A stretch of 64,000 nt of DNA from Aphidius gifuensis (taxonomy: Eukaryota > Arthropoda > Insecta > Hymenoptera > Braconidae), in assembly GCF_014905175.1 (NCBI RefSeq), contig NC_057792.1:17056963-17120962 (forward strand), written 5' to 3'. The notes beneath the pieces are model-generated. The model was not told the origin of the DNA. It worked only from the letters and a program-made list of their open reading frames with translations, and made no database searches. Below, in pieces: positions 54,197 through 63,446 of this stretch. Both the position numbers and the translations under genes were made by a program. Each line of letters opens with the position of its first letter. The stretch's first letter is position 1.

Positions 54197-55862
54197 TTAT
54201 TCTTCCAATGTTCTTCTTAATACCGTAAAAAATGACATTGATTTATTGAAAACCTAAAATAAATTTAACCAATATACTAAATAAGTTAATTTTGTTATTT
54301 AAAAAAAAATTAATAAAACAACAATTACCACTGTGAATATTTCTATAGACATTGGAGCTAATTTTCCAACAGTAATAATACAATTTTTTTTAGATCTTAA
54401 CATAATAAACATCAATGCTTGTTTGTAAGCTTTTTGATCTTTAACATCTGGTGTGTACCAAGTTGCAGCATATGCTGCATCACCAACAGCCAAGCTTTCA
54501 ATTATTATTGCTTGACAACAATAACATGCCATGAACAACATAATAACTGATGCAACAAAAAATTCAAAACTAAGTGCTGTTCGATGAAATGTCATGTCAA
54601 CTCCCTATTTAATTATTATCAATTAAAAAAAAAAAGAACAAATTAAATTTAAAAATGAGGAGATACTTACAACGACTAATTGAAAACCTGTCAAACATAT
54701 TGTACATACAGCACCAAGTGCAAGAATAAATGTTATTGGATTGTATAAATTTTCAATCATATTTATATACTTGATCAACATTTGATGCTGTTTTATACAT
54801 ATTTTTAAATTGTCAAATGAACTTGTGGCTACTTGAAGACTATTTGGCTCTTTGTTTTCATTTTGACAATGTGACATTGTCATTTTTCGTTGTAATATTT
54901 GAAATTGTCCAGCTGCATATATATTCAATGTAAATAAATGTGATATAAATGCTGTTGTACAAACTGTCACACCAATTGTTGCTGCAGACTATATTTTTTT
55001 TTGTGTTTATTAATTGTTTTTTAATTTTTTAATTTTAAAATATTACCTGAATAAAATAACACAGCTCATAATAAGGTGTCAATTCAGCGAATTTAAAATA
55101 CATATTAAATGGAAGTTGTCGACTACTTCTATTGTACTTGTCATGTTCTAAATAATAAATATTTTTCAATTAAAATAATAATTATTATTAACAATAAATT
55201 TTAGATTTTCAAAAAAAATATTTAATAATTTTATTTTGATTTTTATTAGGCAATTTAATAGTTATATTTTTTAATTATTTTTTCATTTTTTTTTTGTTAT
55301 TTAAATCAATTTAAATATGAAAATAAAACTTACCAAGAAATGGAATAAAAATATAATGAACATCAATTGCAAGAATGAATAAAAAAAATGTACCACATGA
55401 TAATATACAACGTTGATTACATTTTTCAAGTATTTTCAATTCTGCTTTATCATAATTTAATTTCCAAAAATTTTTTTCAGTAAATTCATTTAGTCTTTGT
55501 ACATCTTTAATATTACACAAAAATTTTGTCATTTTTATTAATTCTTGAATGATTGTTATTGTAACTGGTAAATTAAATGCAATTGCCTATAAAATTTTTT
55601 ATTTAATTAAATAATTTTATAGAATATATATTTATTGTAATAAAAAAAATAATATGCCAACACGTAAATCACTTCTTATGTAGTATATATCAATCAGCAT
55701 TATAATCAGGCCAATAACTTGTGCAATTATTGTGTAGATTATTATTAAATTTGATAATGATGAATCACGTGAATTTTTTGGATACCACATACCAATAAAT
55801 TTCATAAATAAACGTGTCATTCTCAACGATACATGTCGTTCAATTTTATTATTTTTTTTCAT
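54197..55862 (-). CDS. Odorant receptor, insect 7tm_6 family
   Basis: Six minus-strand exons (55862-55662, 55586-55334, 55147-55047, 54988-54671, 54604-54329, 54253-54197) give 401 residues, a normal receptor length. I start at the ATG at 55862 because the longer frame begins at a TTG. The protein has several hydrophobic segments and the insect receptor arrangement. It opens near RMTRLFMKFIGMWYP. Its end, KLAPMSIEIFTVVFNKSMSF, then FTVLRRTLEE, is the typical conserved C-terminus. Insect odorant receptors form ligand-gated cation channels with Orco in sensory neurons. The donor after exon 1 (CGT then GTTGGC) is weak but is the only in-frame choice I found. It sits within the array of secreted-protein paralogues. 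Confidence 0.88.
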
Positions 55863-58143
55863 TTTTATATAAAATATATTTTTAAATATTCGAGAATGAT
55901 TATTTAAACTTTTCAAGTATATTGTTTTATTTATTTTTTTTTAAAGCTAGAAGAAACTTCTCTGCGAAGTATGTTGATGCAAAAAATTTTTGGTATGAAC
56001 TAGTGAATTGATGGACGATAAAGAAAATATTTCAATTTCTCTGTCTTGAGCTGTAGTTGATTTTTTTTTTTGTTTGATCTGAGCCCTTTAATTATCTGCC
56101 TTATTCTTGCGTGTGAAAATATAAGTACTAGTGACAACAACTAACAGAATACTTGAGTAGAATTGATTTTTTTTTTTTTTTGACGCATGTGGACAAAAGT
56201 TCAAGTAGATATCACGAAAATTTTTCCTGCTGTAATTACGTTAAGTATATAGGTCTGAAAAAAAATACTTGAAATGGAAAAAAAGAGATTTAGTAATTGT
56301 TTCTAAGAATGGGGAAAAGAAATAAAGCATTTCTAACTTGTACATGTTATTTTGGATTGTGGTGAGAGAAAAAAAAAATACCTTGTAATTTTATTATTTC
56401 AACATATGTTCAATGTGTCATTTGATTTATTGACTTGCAAACTTACACGTATAAGTTTTACGGTGAGTACCACCTGAAAGTTTCTTGGTACTAAGTTGTT
56501 TATTTTTAATATTTTCAGTGTAAAATAATTTTTTAATAACAAGTTATATATATATATTTTTTTTTTGTGTTTAATTAAAAAATACTATAATGAAAAGTTA
56601 TAATAAACTTTTTTTTTTAAATACTGGGTTATAAAAAATATAATTTATAATTATGAAGATTATATGAAAATTTATATAAGCTTTTTGAAATTAATTTTTA
56701 AAAAAGTATAAAATATTTAAAATGTAATATTTTGTATCCATCGATCAAATGATTTGTCTAACATTTGTCTCAATACCATAAAATATCTGACATTGATTTA
56801 TTATAGACGGAAAATTTATTTATAAATTATAATATAAATGATAAAGACATAAAAGAAAAAAATTACCGGGGTGAAAATTTTGATAGACTTAAGGCTTTTA
56901 AAAATTTACCATAATACAAAGCAATTATTACATGTAAATTTTACGATTAGCAAGATTTTTTTCTACAGTGTTTTTTGTACTTTGATGGAGTGTATGTCAT
57001 TATAAAAACTATAACGTACATACGTTTGATGGGTAATATTTACAAACAGAATATTCAAGTAAGAATTGATTTTTTTTTTCGAAAAATATAAGCTATAAAT
57101 CAAACGAAACAGTTGTCAGAAAAAATAATCAAAGAGATACTAAGTTGTTTTTTTTTTCTTTGAAGTACGAGACGAGAAAAAAAAATTATATGTTCTCTTT
57201 TCTTTGATGTAGAAAAATAAAAAAAATATCACAAAACAACGAAGCATATATTCAAGTGTTATGGCAAGATCGTAAGATTTATTACTTTATTTTTTATATC
57301 TTTAAAAAAAATCTGAATATTGAATCTAAATTTGTTTTGAAGAATTAATTTACCGAGTATAGATACTTGAGTTTTTTTTTTAAATATACATTTTTTAAAA
57401 ATTGACTTACTGATAAGCCGCGAGACAATTTTAAAGCCACGTTTTTCATTTTATAAATTTTACATAAGCACCAAAATGTTTTATATTTTTTCATACAGTA
57501 AATATTATGTTATACTTTAATGACATTTTTTATTTTGTTTGACATTATATTTTTACCATTAAAATAAATAAAATTGCTTGTGATGTTTTATAATATTTTT
57601 ATACTACAATATAAAAAAGACAAAATAAATATCAAGTCATTCAACAAAAAAAAAAAAAAAATATACACTGAAAAATAAAAGTTCTATTATTATTCTTACT
57701 GTCTTGTAACTTTTTTTATTTTTTTTTAGTAAATAATATACAACCCCATCAAGTCACTGTATTTGAGTGAACAATTCCCGAGGGCTTTCTTTTTTTTTTA
57801 TGCACATATTGTAATGAAGAATGGAAAATTTTGACTGTTGAATAATTACAACAGTGTTTAATTTAAGATAGTAATCGAAAGCTCGTTTATTTATTTAATA
57901 TCCATATGTTGAAATTAATTAAATATCTTTAAAATCAACTTGACAAGTAAGTGTAATTTTATATTTGATAAAATTATATTTAATTGAAATTAAAATTCAT
58001 TTACTTTGATAAGAATGTTTTGTTGTTTTAATAATTTTAATTTTGCATATTTGATTGCATGATAAGTTGAAAGATAAAATAGGTCATAAAATTATCATTA
58101 AATAAATATAAATTATTATTTTTTTTCAGGTCGGTTTGGATTG
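55863..58143. other. A/T-rich intergenic stretch
   Basis: No gene recognised. It should include the promoter of the odorant receptor at its left end and an upstream untranslated exon of the plus-strand peptide gene at its right end, since a TTTTTTTCAG acceptor precedes that gene at about 58121-58130. No remnant of the neighbouring secreted family was visible by eye. Confidence 0.45.
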
Positions 58144-58734
58144 ATGATTTCATTATTATTGAAACATGTTATCGTTAAACGTTTGACACAGTTTGGGTAA
58201 AATAAATATATTAACATTTCAGCTTGAAATAATGTCCTTGAATGATGACAAATAGTGGGGCAAATGATGAATTTTTACGAGTATATATATGTACCTGAAT
58301 GACAAAAAATTATAACAAAAATTCAAAATTAATTTGCTTGAGAATTAAAAAAAAAAAAAATGTGAGTCAATATAAAAATATATTTAAAAAAAATTAATTT
58401 GTATATAATTTTTATAAAAGAAAAACAATTTATTTTTTTTAAAATTTAAAATAAATTTTTTATATCTTTTTTAAGGAAACTATTGGGTAGTTATTTATTG
58501 GCTACTTTGTTTGCAATAATATTTAGCATTACGATGTTTTTTAAAGCAGTAGAGTCAATACAATTTGCCAGATGTACAAGTAAGAAATTTAAATTATGCA
58601 ACAATAATATATTAACACTCATGAATTATTTTTTTAAATAAATTAATTAATTTACAGGTGATTCAGAATGTTTACCAGAAAAAGAGTACTGTGATTTTAA
58701 TCGTTGTCGTCGTGTTTCCAAACTACAATTATAA
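58144..58734 (+). CDS. Small cysteine-containing secreted or anchored peptide
   Basis: Three exons (58144-58196, 58476-58579, 58658-58734) with good GT-AG sites join in frame to 77 residues; none is long enough to stand out alone. The ATG follows a likely acceptor at about 58130, so an untranslated first exon is expected. A hydrophobic segment spans about residues 20-41 (LLGSYLLATLFAIIFSITMF) after a basic start, so it is either a long signal peptide or a signal anchor. The C-terminal part has four cysteines in the pattern C-x5-C-x6-C-x4-C: CTSDSECLPEKEYCDFNRC. I do not recognise a family. Such short C-x-C modules occur in secreted insect peptides. It lies between copies A and B of the secreted family, on the opposite strand. 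Confidence 0.65.
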
Positions 58735-59900
58735 TTTTAAATGAAAAAATAACACAATTATCTATGTGTAATTTTTAACGTTTACATATATTCAATGTAA
58801 GCTTTTATTTTTTTTTTCTTTAATAATACATAAATCAATAAACAACATTGTTCAAAAAAAATTAACATCCATATTTAAAGATTAAAAAATAAATAAAATA
58901 AAAAAGCTTCTCATACTATTATTGTTATTAATAATTTTTTTTTCTCTTTTTTTATCAAATACTCGTGATATTTTTTTTATTATTTTCTTTTCTACTTATA
59001 AAGTCATTCGGCACTCGTGGACAATCCTCTCAAGAATTTTTCAAATTTTAAATCAACAATTAAACTTGGAAATTTTCAATTTTCATTTTTCTACAAGATA
59101 TTATTTTTTTTTTTTCATTTCAAGTAGCCGGAGGCAACATGAACAAACAAAAATTAATAATAATGATAATGAAAAAAAAAAAAATAAATCAGGAAGGTAT
59201 TTTCTTGAAGGTAATAAGTCGGTTGACAGATGGTAGCCCTATTTCTAATTACTGTGTGTATGGAACAATAAACTCAACGTAAAAAAAAAAATATATATAT
59301 GAGCCTCATGAAGATTGAAGAATGAACGTTGAAATAACGAGACAAAGTAGCGGAAAATATAAAAAAAAATAATGAAAAAAAATGATCCAGTTGTAAAGAG
59401 GAAAGTAAAATAGTCAGGTAATATAAATTGTGGTAACAACTGTAAGATAAAGTTTTCAAAATAAAAATAAACTTTTTTGTAAAATTTTTCATTACATATA
59501 TTTTTTTTTCCATTTATTAATTTTAATATATATTGTCAATTTAAAATAGAAATTTTTCTTTATTAAATTTTGTTGAATATAATTTATAAGTATTTGTGAA
59601 TAAATTTATTTTAAATGAAAGTTGATAAAACTAAAAGAAAAAAATATATTAATAAAATATTATAATAAAAATAATAGATATAAATAAAATTCAACAAAGA
59701 TAAAGGTCAAATTTTAATAAAATATCATCAATATTTTTTTGTTATTTTAAATTCAACGTTAAAATTAACTAATGAGCTCATTAAATTTATTTTTAGTTGA
59801 TAGAAAAAAACCAATTTAGAAATATTTAAAAATAAAAAGAAATGGACAAAATAAAATTTCACAAAAGGCGAATAATAAATTCCATGTTTTAAATTTTTTT
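58735..59900. other. 3' flank between peptide gene and copy B
   Basis: Contains AATAAA-like signals for the plus-strand peptide gene (for example aatcaataaacaac at about 58832-58845) and the 3' flank of copy B on the minus strand. A less A/T-rich patch at about 58990-59240 has open frames on both strands, but they are low-complexity and unlike proteins. Confidence 0.45.
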
Positions 59901-60668
59901 TCAATTGAGTTGTGTTTCGATTTTAACAGGTAGATAAACCATCGAATCTTCGGCATCAAAATTTTCCAGTTTTAGCAGAGCCTCTTTTTCATTTTCGGCA
60001 ACAACGCACAGACGATCACCAATAATTTTTCCATCTTTTTCATTGACTTCTGGTGCTTTTCCCAACCATCTGCAATCACTTTGATGAGATTTAAAAATTC
60101 TTGGACACGAATTACATGGATGAGACCCAGGCCAACAAGCAGAAGTTTTGCAAGAATAATTATATGTCCAGCCTAAAACTTTTTCCATCATTGGACGAAT
60201 GGCCAAATATCCAGTTTGATTTGCTTGAAAAATACATTTATATGATGTTTTTGATGTTGGTGATAGTGTGCTTCGTTGCAATAATTTATTCCATTCTTCA
60301 AGACTAATTGATGATATTTTTTTATAAGATGATGTCACAGAAAATAACTCTGATTCAGCTGTTATCATTTCACATTCATCAACATTATGAGGACAATCGA
60401 ATCTATCACTGATTAAAACAAATCCATCAGGTGATGCTTCACTTATAATTGATGACATTTGAAATAATTCATAATTATAAACATCTGGACCAAATCTTTT
60501 ATTAATTTTTTCATTAAAATATATCCAATTTTTCGATTGTGAACCACTTGAATTACATGAAATTGCTTCTTCTTGTTCAGTAAATTGTTTAAAAAAATTA
60601 ATATCTTTACTTTCACATATTGTCAAAGAATAAAATAATATACTTGAAACAAGTATTAATTTAAACAT
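59901..60668 (-). CDS. Secreted family protein, copy B (10 cysteines)
   Basis: Intronless, 255 residues from the ATG at 60668 (MFKLILVSSILFYSL signal peptide); an in-frame extension upstream to 60785 lacks a signal peptide at its start and is unlikely. Family motifs are present: FGPDVYNYELFQMSS, PDGFVLISDRFDCP, SYKCIFQANQTGYLAI, MMEKVLGW, CWPGSHPCNSCPRI, WLGKAPEVNEKDGKIIG and LCVVAENE, ending KIETQLN. Relative to copies C and D it lacks about ten residues after the FKQFT motif, removing two cysteines (the Cys of C-P-x-P-P and the first Cys of C-x-C). Function unknown; extracellular location is inferred. Confidence 0.87.
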   Translation of the reverse strand: MFKLILVSSILFYSLTICESKDINFFKQFTEQEEAISCNSSGSQSKNWIYFNEKINKRFGPDVYNYELFQMSSIISEASPDGFVLISDRFDCPHNVDECEMITAESELFSVTSSYKKISSISLEEWNKLLQRSTLSPTSKTSYKCIFQANQTGYLAIRPMMEKVLGWTYNYSCKTSACWPGSHPCNSCPRIFKSHQSDCRWLGKAPEVNEKDGKIIGDRLCVVAENEKEALLKLENFDAEDSMVYLPVKIETQLN

Positions 60669-60748
60669 TTTAATTATATGTTTTTTCAACGACAGGTATT
60701 TTATAACTGATGTCGATATTAATTCCACCTCATCAGATGTTTTTTTCT

Positions 60749-60782
60749 TATTTATAAACTGCGATGTTACTAATGAGCTGAT
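60749..60782 (-). promoter_or_regulatory. Copy B promoter elements
   Basis: The minus strand carries TATAAATA (60756-60749), about 88 bases before the ATG. Just upstream is ATCAGCTCATTA (60782-60771), nearly identical to the element upstream of copy C. A second TATAAAAT sits closer, at 60705-60698. The leader also shares ACCTGTCGTT with copy C. Confidence 0.5.
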
Positions 60783-60875
60783 CAAAGGTTGTTTTTTTAT
60801 CGTTTCTAATTTAAAAGTTTTTAAATATAATAATAATAATAAAATTTTAAAATGATGACAAATAATTATTTATGA

Positions 60876-61673
60876 TTAATCAAGTTGTGTTTCAATTTTT
60901 ATTGGTAAACGTACTGATTCACTTTTTGTATTTAAATTACCAAGTTTTTGTAAAGCATCATCTTCATTTTTAGCGGTGACACATAATCGATCACCAATGA
61001 TATTGCCATCTTTGTTATTTATTTTTGGTACTTTACCTAGCCATGTGCAGTCTTTCTGTTCAGAATGAATGATTTTAGGACAATCACTACATGGATGAGA
61101 CCGAGGAAGACCACATGAAAATGTATTACAAGTGTAATTATATGCCCAGCCTAAAACTTTTTCAACTAATGGATAAATCGCTAAATATCCTGATTGATTT
61201 GCTGGGAAAATACATTTATATGATGTTTTTAATGTTGGTGATAGTGTATCACGTTGCAATAATTTATTCCATTCTTGATAAGACATTGATTTTATTTTTT
61301 CATAGCTTGATGTTACGTTAAATGTATTTGATTCAGAAAATGTCATTTCACATGATTCAACATTTCCAGGGCAATCGAATCTATCACTTATTAAAATAAA
61401 TCCATCTGTTGATGGTTCATCTATTATTGATGACATTTGAAAAAATTGATAATTATGTACATCCGGACGAAATCGTAAATTAATTTTTTCATCAAAATAT
61501 ATCCAATTGTTGGAATTTGAACCGTTTAAATTACAATTACAAATGCTATTCACGACTGGTGGAACTGGACATGACATGTCATTAACAGTAAATTGTTTAA
61601 GTAAATTAACACGTTTACTTTTAACTGTTATTATTAAAAAATTAAAAAATATTATGAAAATCAATTTAAACAT
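60876..61673 (-). CDS. Secreted 12-cysteine family protein, copy C
   Basis: Intronless, 265 residues from the ATG at 61673 (MFKLIFIIFFNFLII); an ATG three codons upstream at 61682 is equally possible. The mature part has 12 cysteines with the N-terminal pattern SCPVPPVVNSICNC, then PDGFILISDRFDCP, NVESCEM, SYKCIFPANQSGYLAI, VEKVLGW, CGLPRSHPCSDCPKI, WLGKVPKINNKDGNIIG and LCVTAKNEDDAL. It is the closest relative of copy B, sharing the LSPTxKTSYKCIF stretch and the KIETQL end, which suggests a recent duplication. About 200 bases separate it from copy B. Function unknown. Confidence 0.88.
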   Translation of the reverse strand: MFKLIFIIFFNFLIITVKSKRVNLLKQFTVNDMSCPVPPVVNSICNCNLNGSNSNNWIYFDEKINLRFRPDVHNYQFFQMSSIIDEPSTDGFILISDRFDCPGNVESCEMTFSESNTFNVTSSYEKIKSMSYQEWNKLLQRDTLSPTLKTSYKCIFPANQSGYLAIYPLVEKVLGWAYNYTCNTFSCGLPRSHPCSDCPKIIHSEQKDCTWLGKVPKINNKDGNIIGDRLCVTAKNEDDALQKLGNLNTKSESVRLPIKIETQLD

Positions 61674-61735
61674 TTTTAACATGTGTATTTTTAACGACAG
61701 GTGGTTGATAACTAGAACATTGAGTTTTTATTTTA

Positions 61736-61783
61736 TTTTTTTATATTCACTAAAACTTTTAAAATGAATAATAATGAGCTGAT
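61736..61783 (-). promoter_or_regulatory. Copy C promoter elements
   Basis: The minus strand shows TATAAAAAA (61744-61736), about 71 bases before the ATG, and upstream TTATCAGCTCATTA (61785-61772), which contains a GATA-type core (GATAAG on the plus strand) and matches the copy B element. The ACCTGTCGTT leader motif (about 61702-61693) is also shared. Confidence 0.5.
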
Positions 61784-61785
61784 AA

Positions 61786-62278
61786 GAATAATTTTTAGTT
61801 GTTTAATCAAGTAGATAGCCAAATTTATGATTATTTCTTATCAATTTTTTAAAGAGATTTATCATTTTTTTGATAGTAAATCATGTTATCTATATACGAA
61901 ACAAATTGCAAAATTATAAAAAATTAAATAAAATTCGTAACGTGATATATTTTTTTTAAAACAATTAATCTTTAGGTATAATTTATAATTTTTATTTTAT
62001 GTCAACTGGGTCAAAAGTTAAAAAATATAAGATAACTAATATTTAATTTTATATAATAAAATGTTATCACAATTAACTTGTATTTATATTTCCGTTTGAT
62101 TTTTTTTATCATCATTTTTACAAAGTATATTTTAATAAAATTATTTTTGATATAATAATAAAATTTAAATGATATTTTATTTATGTTTTTGTATTAAATT
62201 CAACTCAAAATGAAGTAGACAAAAAAATGAAAATATTAAACTGCTATAAATCTATTTTTTTTTTAAATTAATTAATAT
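61786..62278. other. Intergenic gap between copies C and D
   Basis: About 490 bases of A/T-rich sequence with no gene. It should hold the 3' end of copy D and the distal promoter of copy C, both read on the minus strand. Confidence 0.45.
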
Positions 62279-63079
62279 TTAAAGCCAAAGTTGTAGATTT
62301 TTATAAGGCAAACGAATAAATTCTGAGCTAGTATTTTGATTATTGACTCTGTAAAGAGCGTCATATTCATTATCAGCAATAACACAACGCCGTTGTCCAA
62401 TAATAGTACCATCTTTAAAATTTATTTTTGGAGCTTTTCCTATCCATATACAATAATCTTGTTCTCTATAGTAAATTCTAGGACATGAGTTACATGGATA
62501 AAAAAAAGGCCAGCAAACGGCAGTATAACACCAGTAATCATATGCCCATCCTAATACTTTTTCCATCATTGGATGAATGACAAGATATCCAGATTGTTTC
62601 GGTTCCAAAACACATTCATATGAAGCTGTAAATGTTCTTGATGGTGTAGTACGTCGTAATAGCTTATTCCAATCACTCAAACTCATACTTGATATTTTGT
62701 CATATCTTGATGTTACAGAAAATAGATTTTGTTCGTAAATTTTTATTGAACATGCTTCACCATCATCTGGACACTCAAATTTATCACTTATTACAACATA
62801 TCCATCTGGTGATAATTCACTTACTATTGATGACATTTGATAAAATTCATAATCATGTTTATCTGGACCAAATGCTATATCAGTTTTATCATCAAATATA
62901 AACCAATTATATGATTTTGAACCATATGGACTACATCTACAGGATTCATCATCAATTGGCGGTGTCGGACAATGTCTTTCTTTATAAGTAAATTGTTTAA
63001 AAAACTCAACACGTTTACAATCACTTGTTATTGTTAAAACACCAAATGTAATACTAATTACAAATAATAAATTTGACAT
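62279..63079 (-). CDS. Secreted 12-cysteine family protein, copy D
   Basis: Intronless, 266 residues from the ATG at 63079, signal peptide MSNLLFVISITFGVLTI. Family pattern: HCPTPPIDDESCRC, FGPDKHDYEFYQMSS, PDGYVVISDKFECP, SYECVLEPKQSGYLVI, MMEKVLGWAYDYWC, a cysteine cluster ending PCNSCPRI, then WIGKAPKINFKDGTIIG and RRCVIADNEYDAL. It has twelve family cysteines plus one just after the signal peptide. Two oddities: the sequon kept in all other copies (ANQT/S-GYL) is changed to PKQSGYL, and the C-terminus ends NLQLWL where copies B and C end KIETQL. Function unknown. Confidence 0.88.
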   Translation of the reverse strand: MSNLLFVISITFGVLTITSDCKRVEFFKQFTYKERHCPTPPIDDESCRCSPYGSKSYNWFIFDDKTDIAFGPDKHDYEFYQMSSIVSELSPDGYVVISDKFECPDDGEACSIKIYEQNLFSVTSRYDKISSMSLSDWNKLLRRTTPSRTFTASYECVLEPKQSGYLVIHPMMEKVLGWAYDYWCYTAVCWPFFYPCNSCPRIYYREQDYCIWIGKAPKINFKDGTIIGQRRCVIADNEYDALYRVNNQNTSSEFIRLPYKNLQLWL

Positions 63080-63150
63080 TTTATATTATGATGTTCTTGT
63101 TTATGTTTGATGAATTAATACTTGAATGCTAAAGTGATGCTACAAACAGA

Positions 63151-63160
63151 GGTATTTATA
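63151..63160 (-). promoter_or_regulatory. Copy D TATA box
   Basis: The minus strand reads TATAAATACC here, 81 bases upstream of the ATG, with an initiator-like TCACTT about 25 bases downstream (around 63137-63132). The TATA-to-ATG spacing resembles that of copies B and C. Confidence 0.5.
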
Positions 63161-63446
63161 CTTTACTGATATCAAATCGGTGAAAGGTCAAACATGTATC
63201 ACAAGTTTTTTATATTATTTCTAAGAATTATTTGAATAAATTGTGTCACCACTCAAAAATTATCATATTTATTTTATTACTTTGTAGAAATATAAAATAT
63301 CTTAAGTTTCATTGAATTTATTTTATATCAATATATATAAAATTAAATAAAATTATGAATAAAATCAAAACAATTATTTGATAAATATTTAATATTTATT
63401 AACGTAAATTAAATATACATGTACAATGTAATAATTTTTTATTTTT
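63161..63446. other. Gap between copies D and E
   Basis: About 290 bases of A/T-rich sequence. It should hold the copy E 3' end and the copy D upstream region. No other feature seen. Confidence 0.45.

Noticed and set aside
55863..55916. Longer odorant receptor start
   Set aside because: The extended frame begins at TTG; the first ATG at 55862 gives a standard-length receptor.
60669..60785. Upstream in-frame extension of copy B
   Set aside because: It would bury the signal peptide 39 residues inside and covers the TATA-like sequences; the ATG at 60668 matches the starts of copies A and C.
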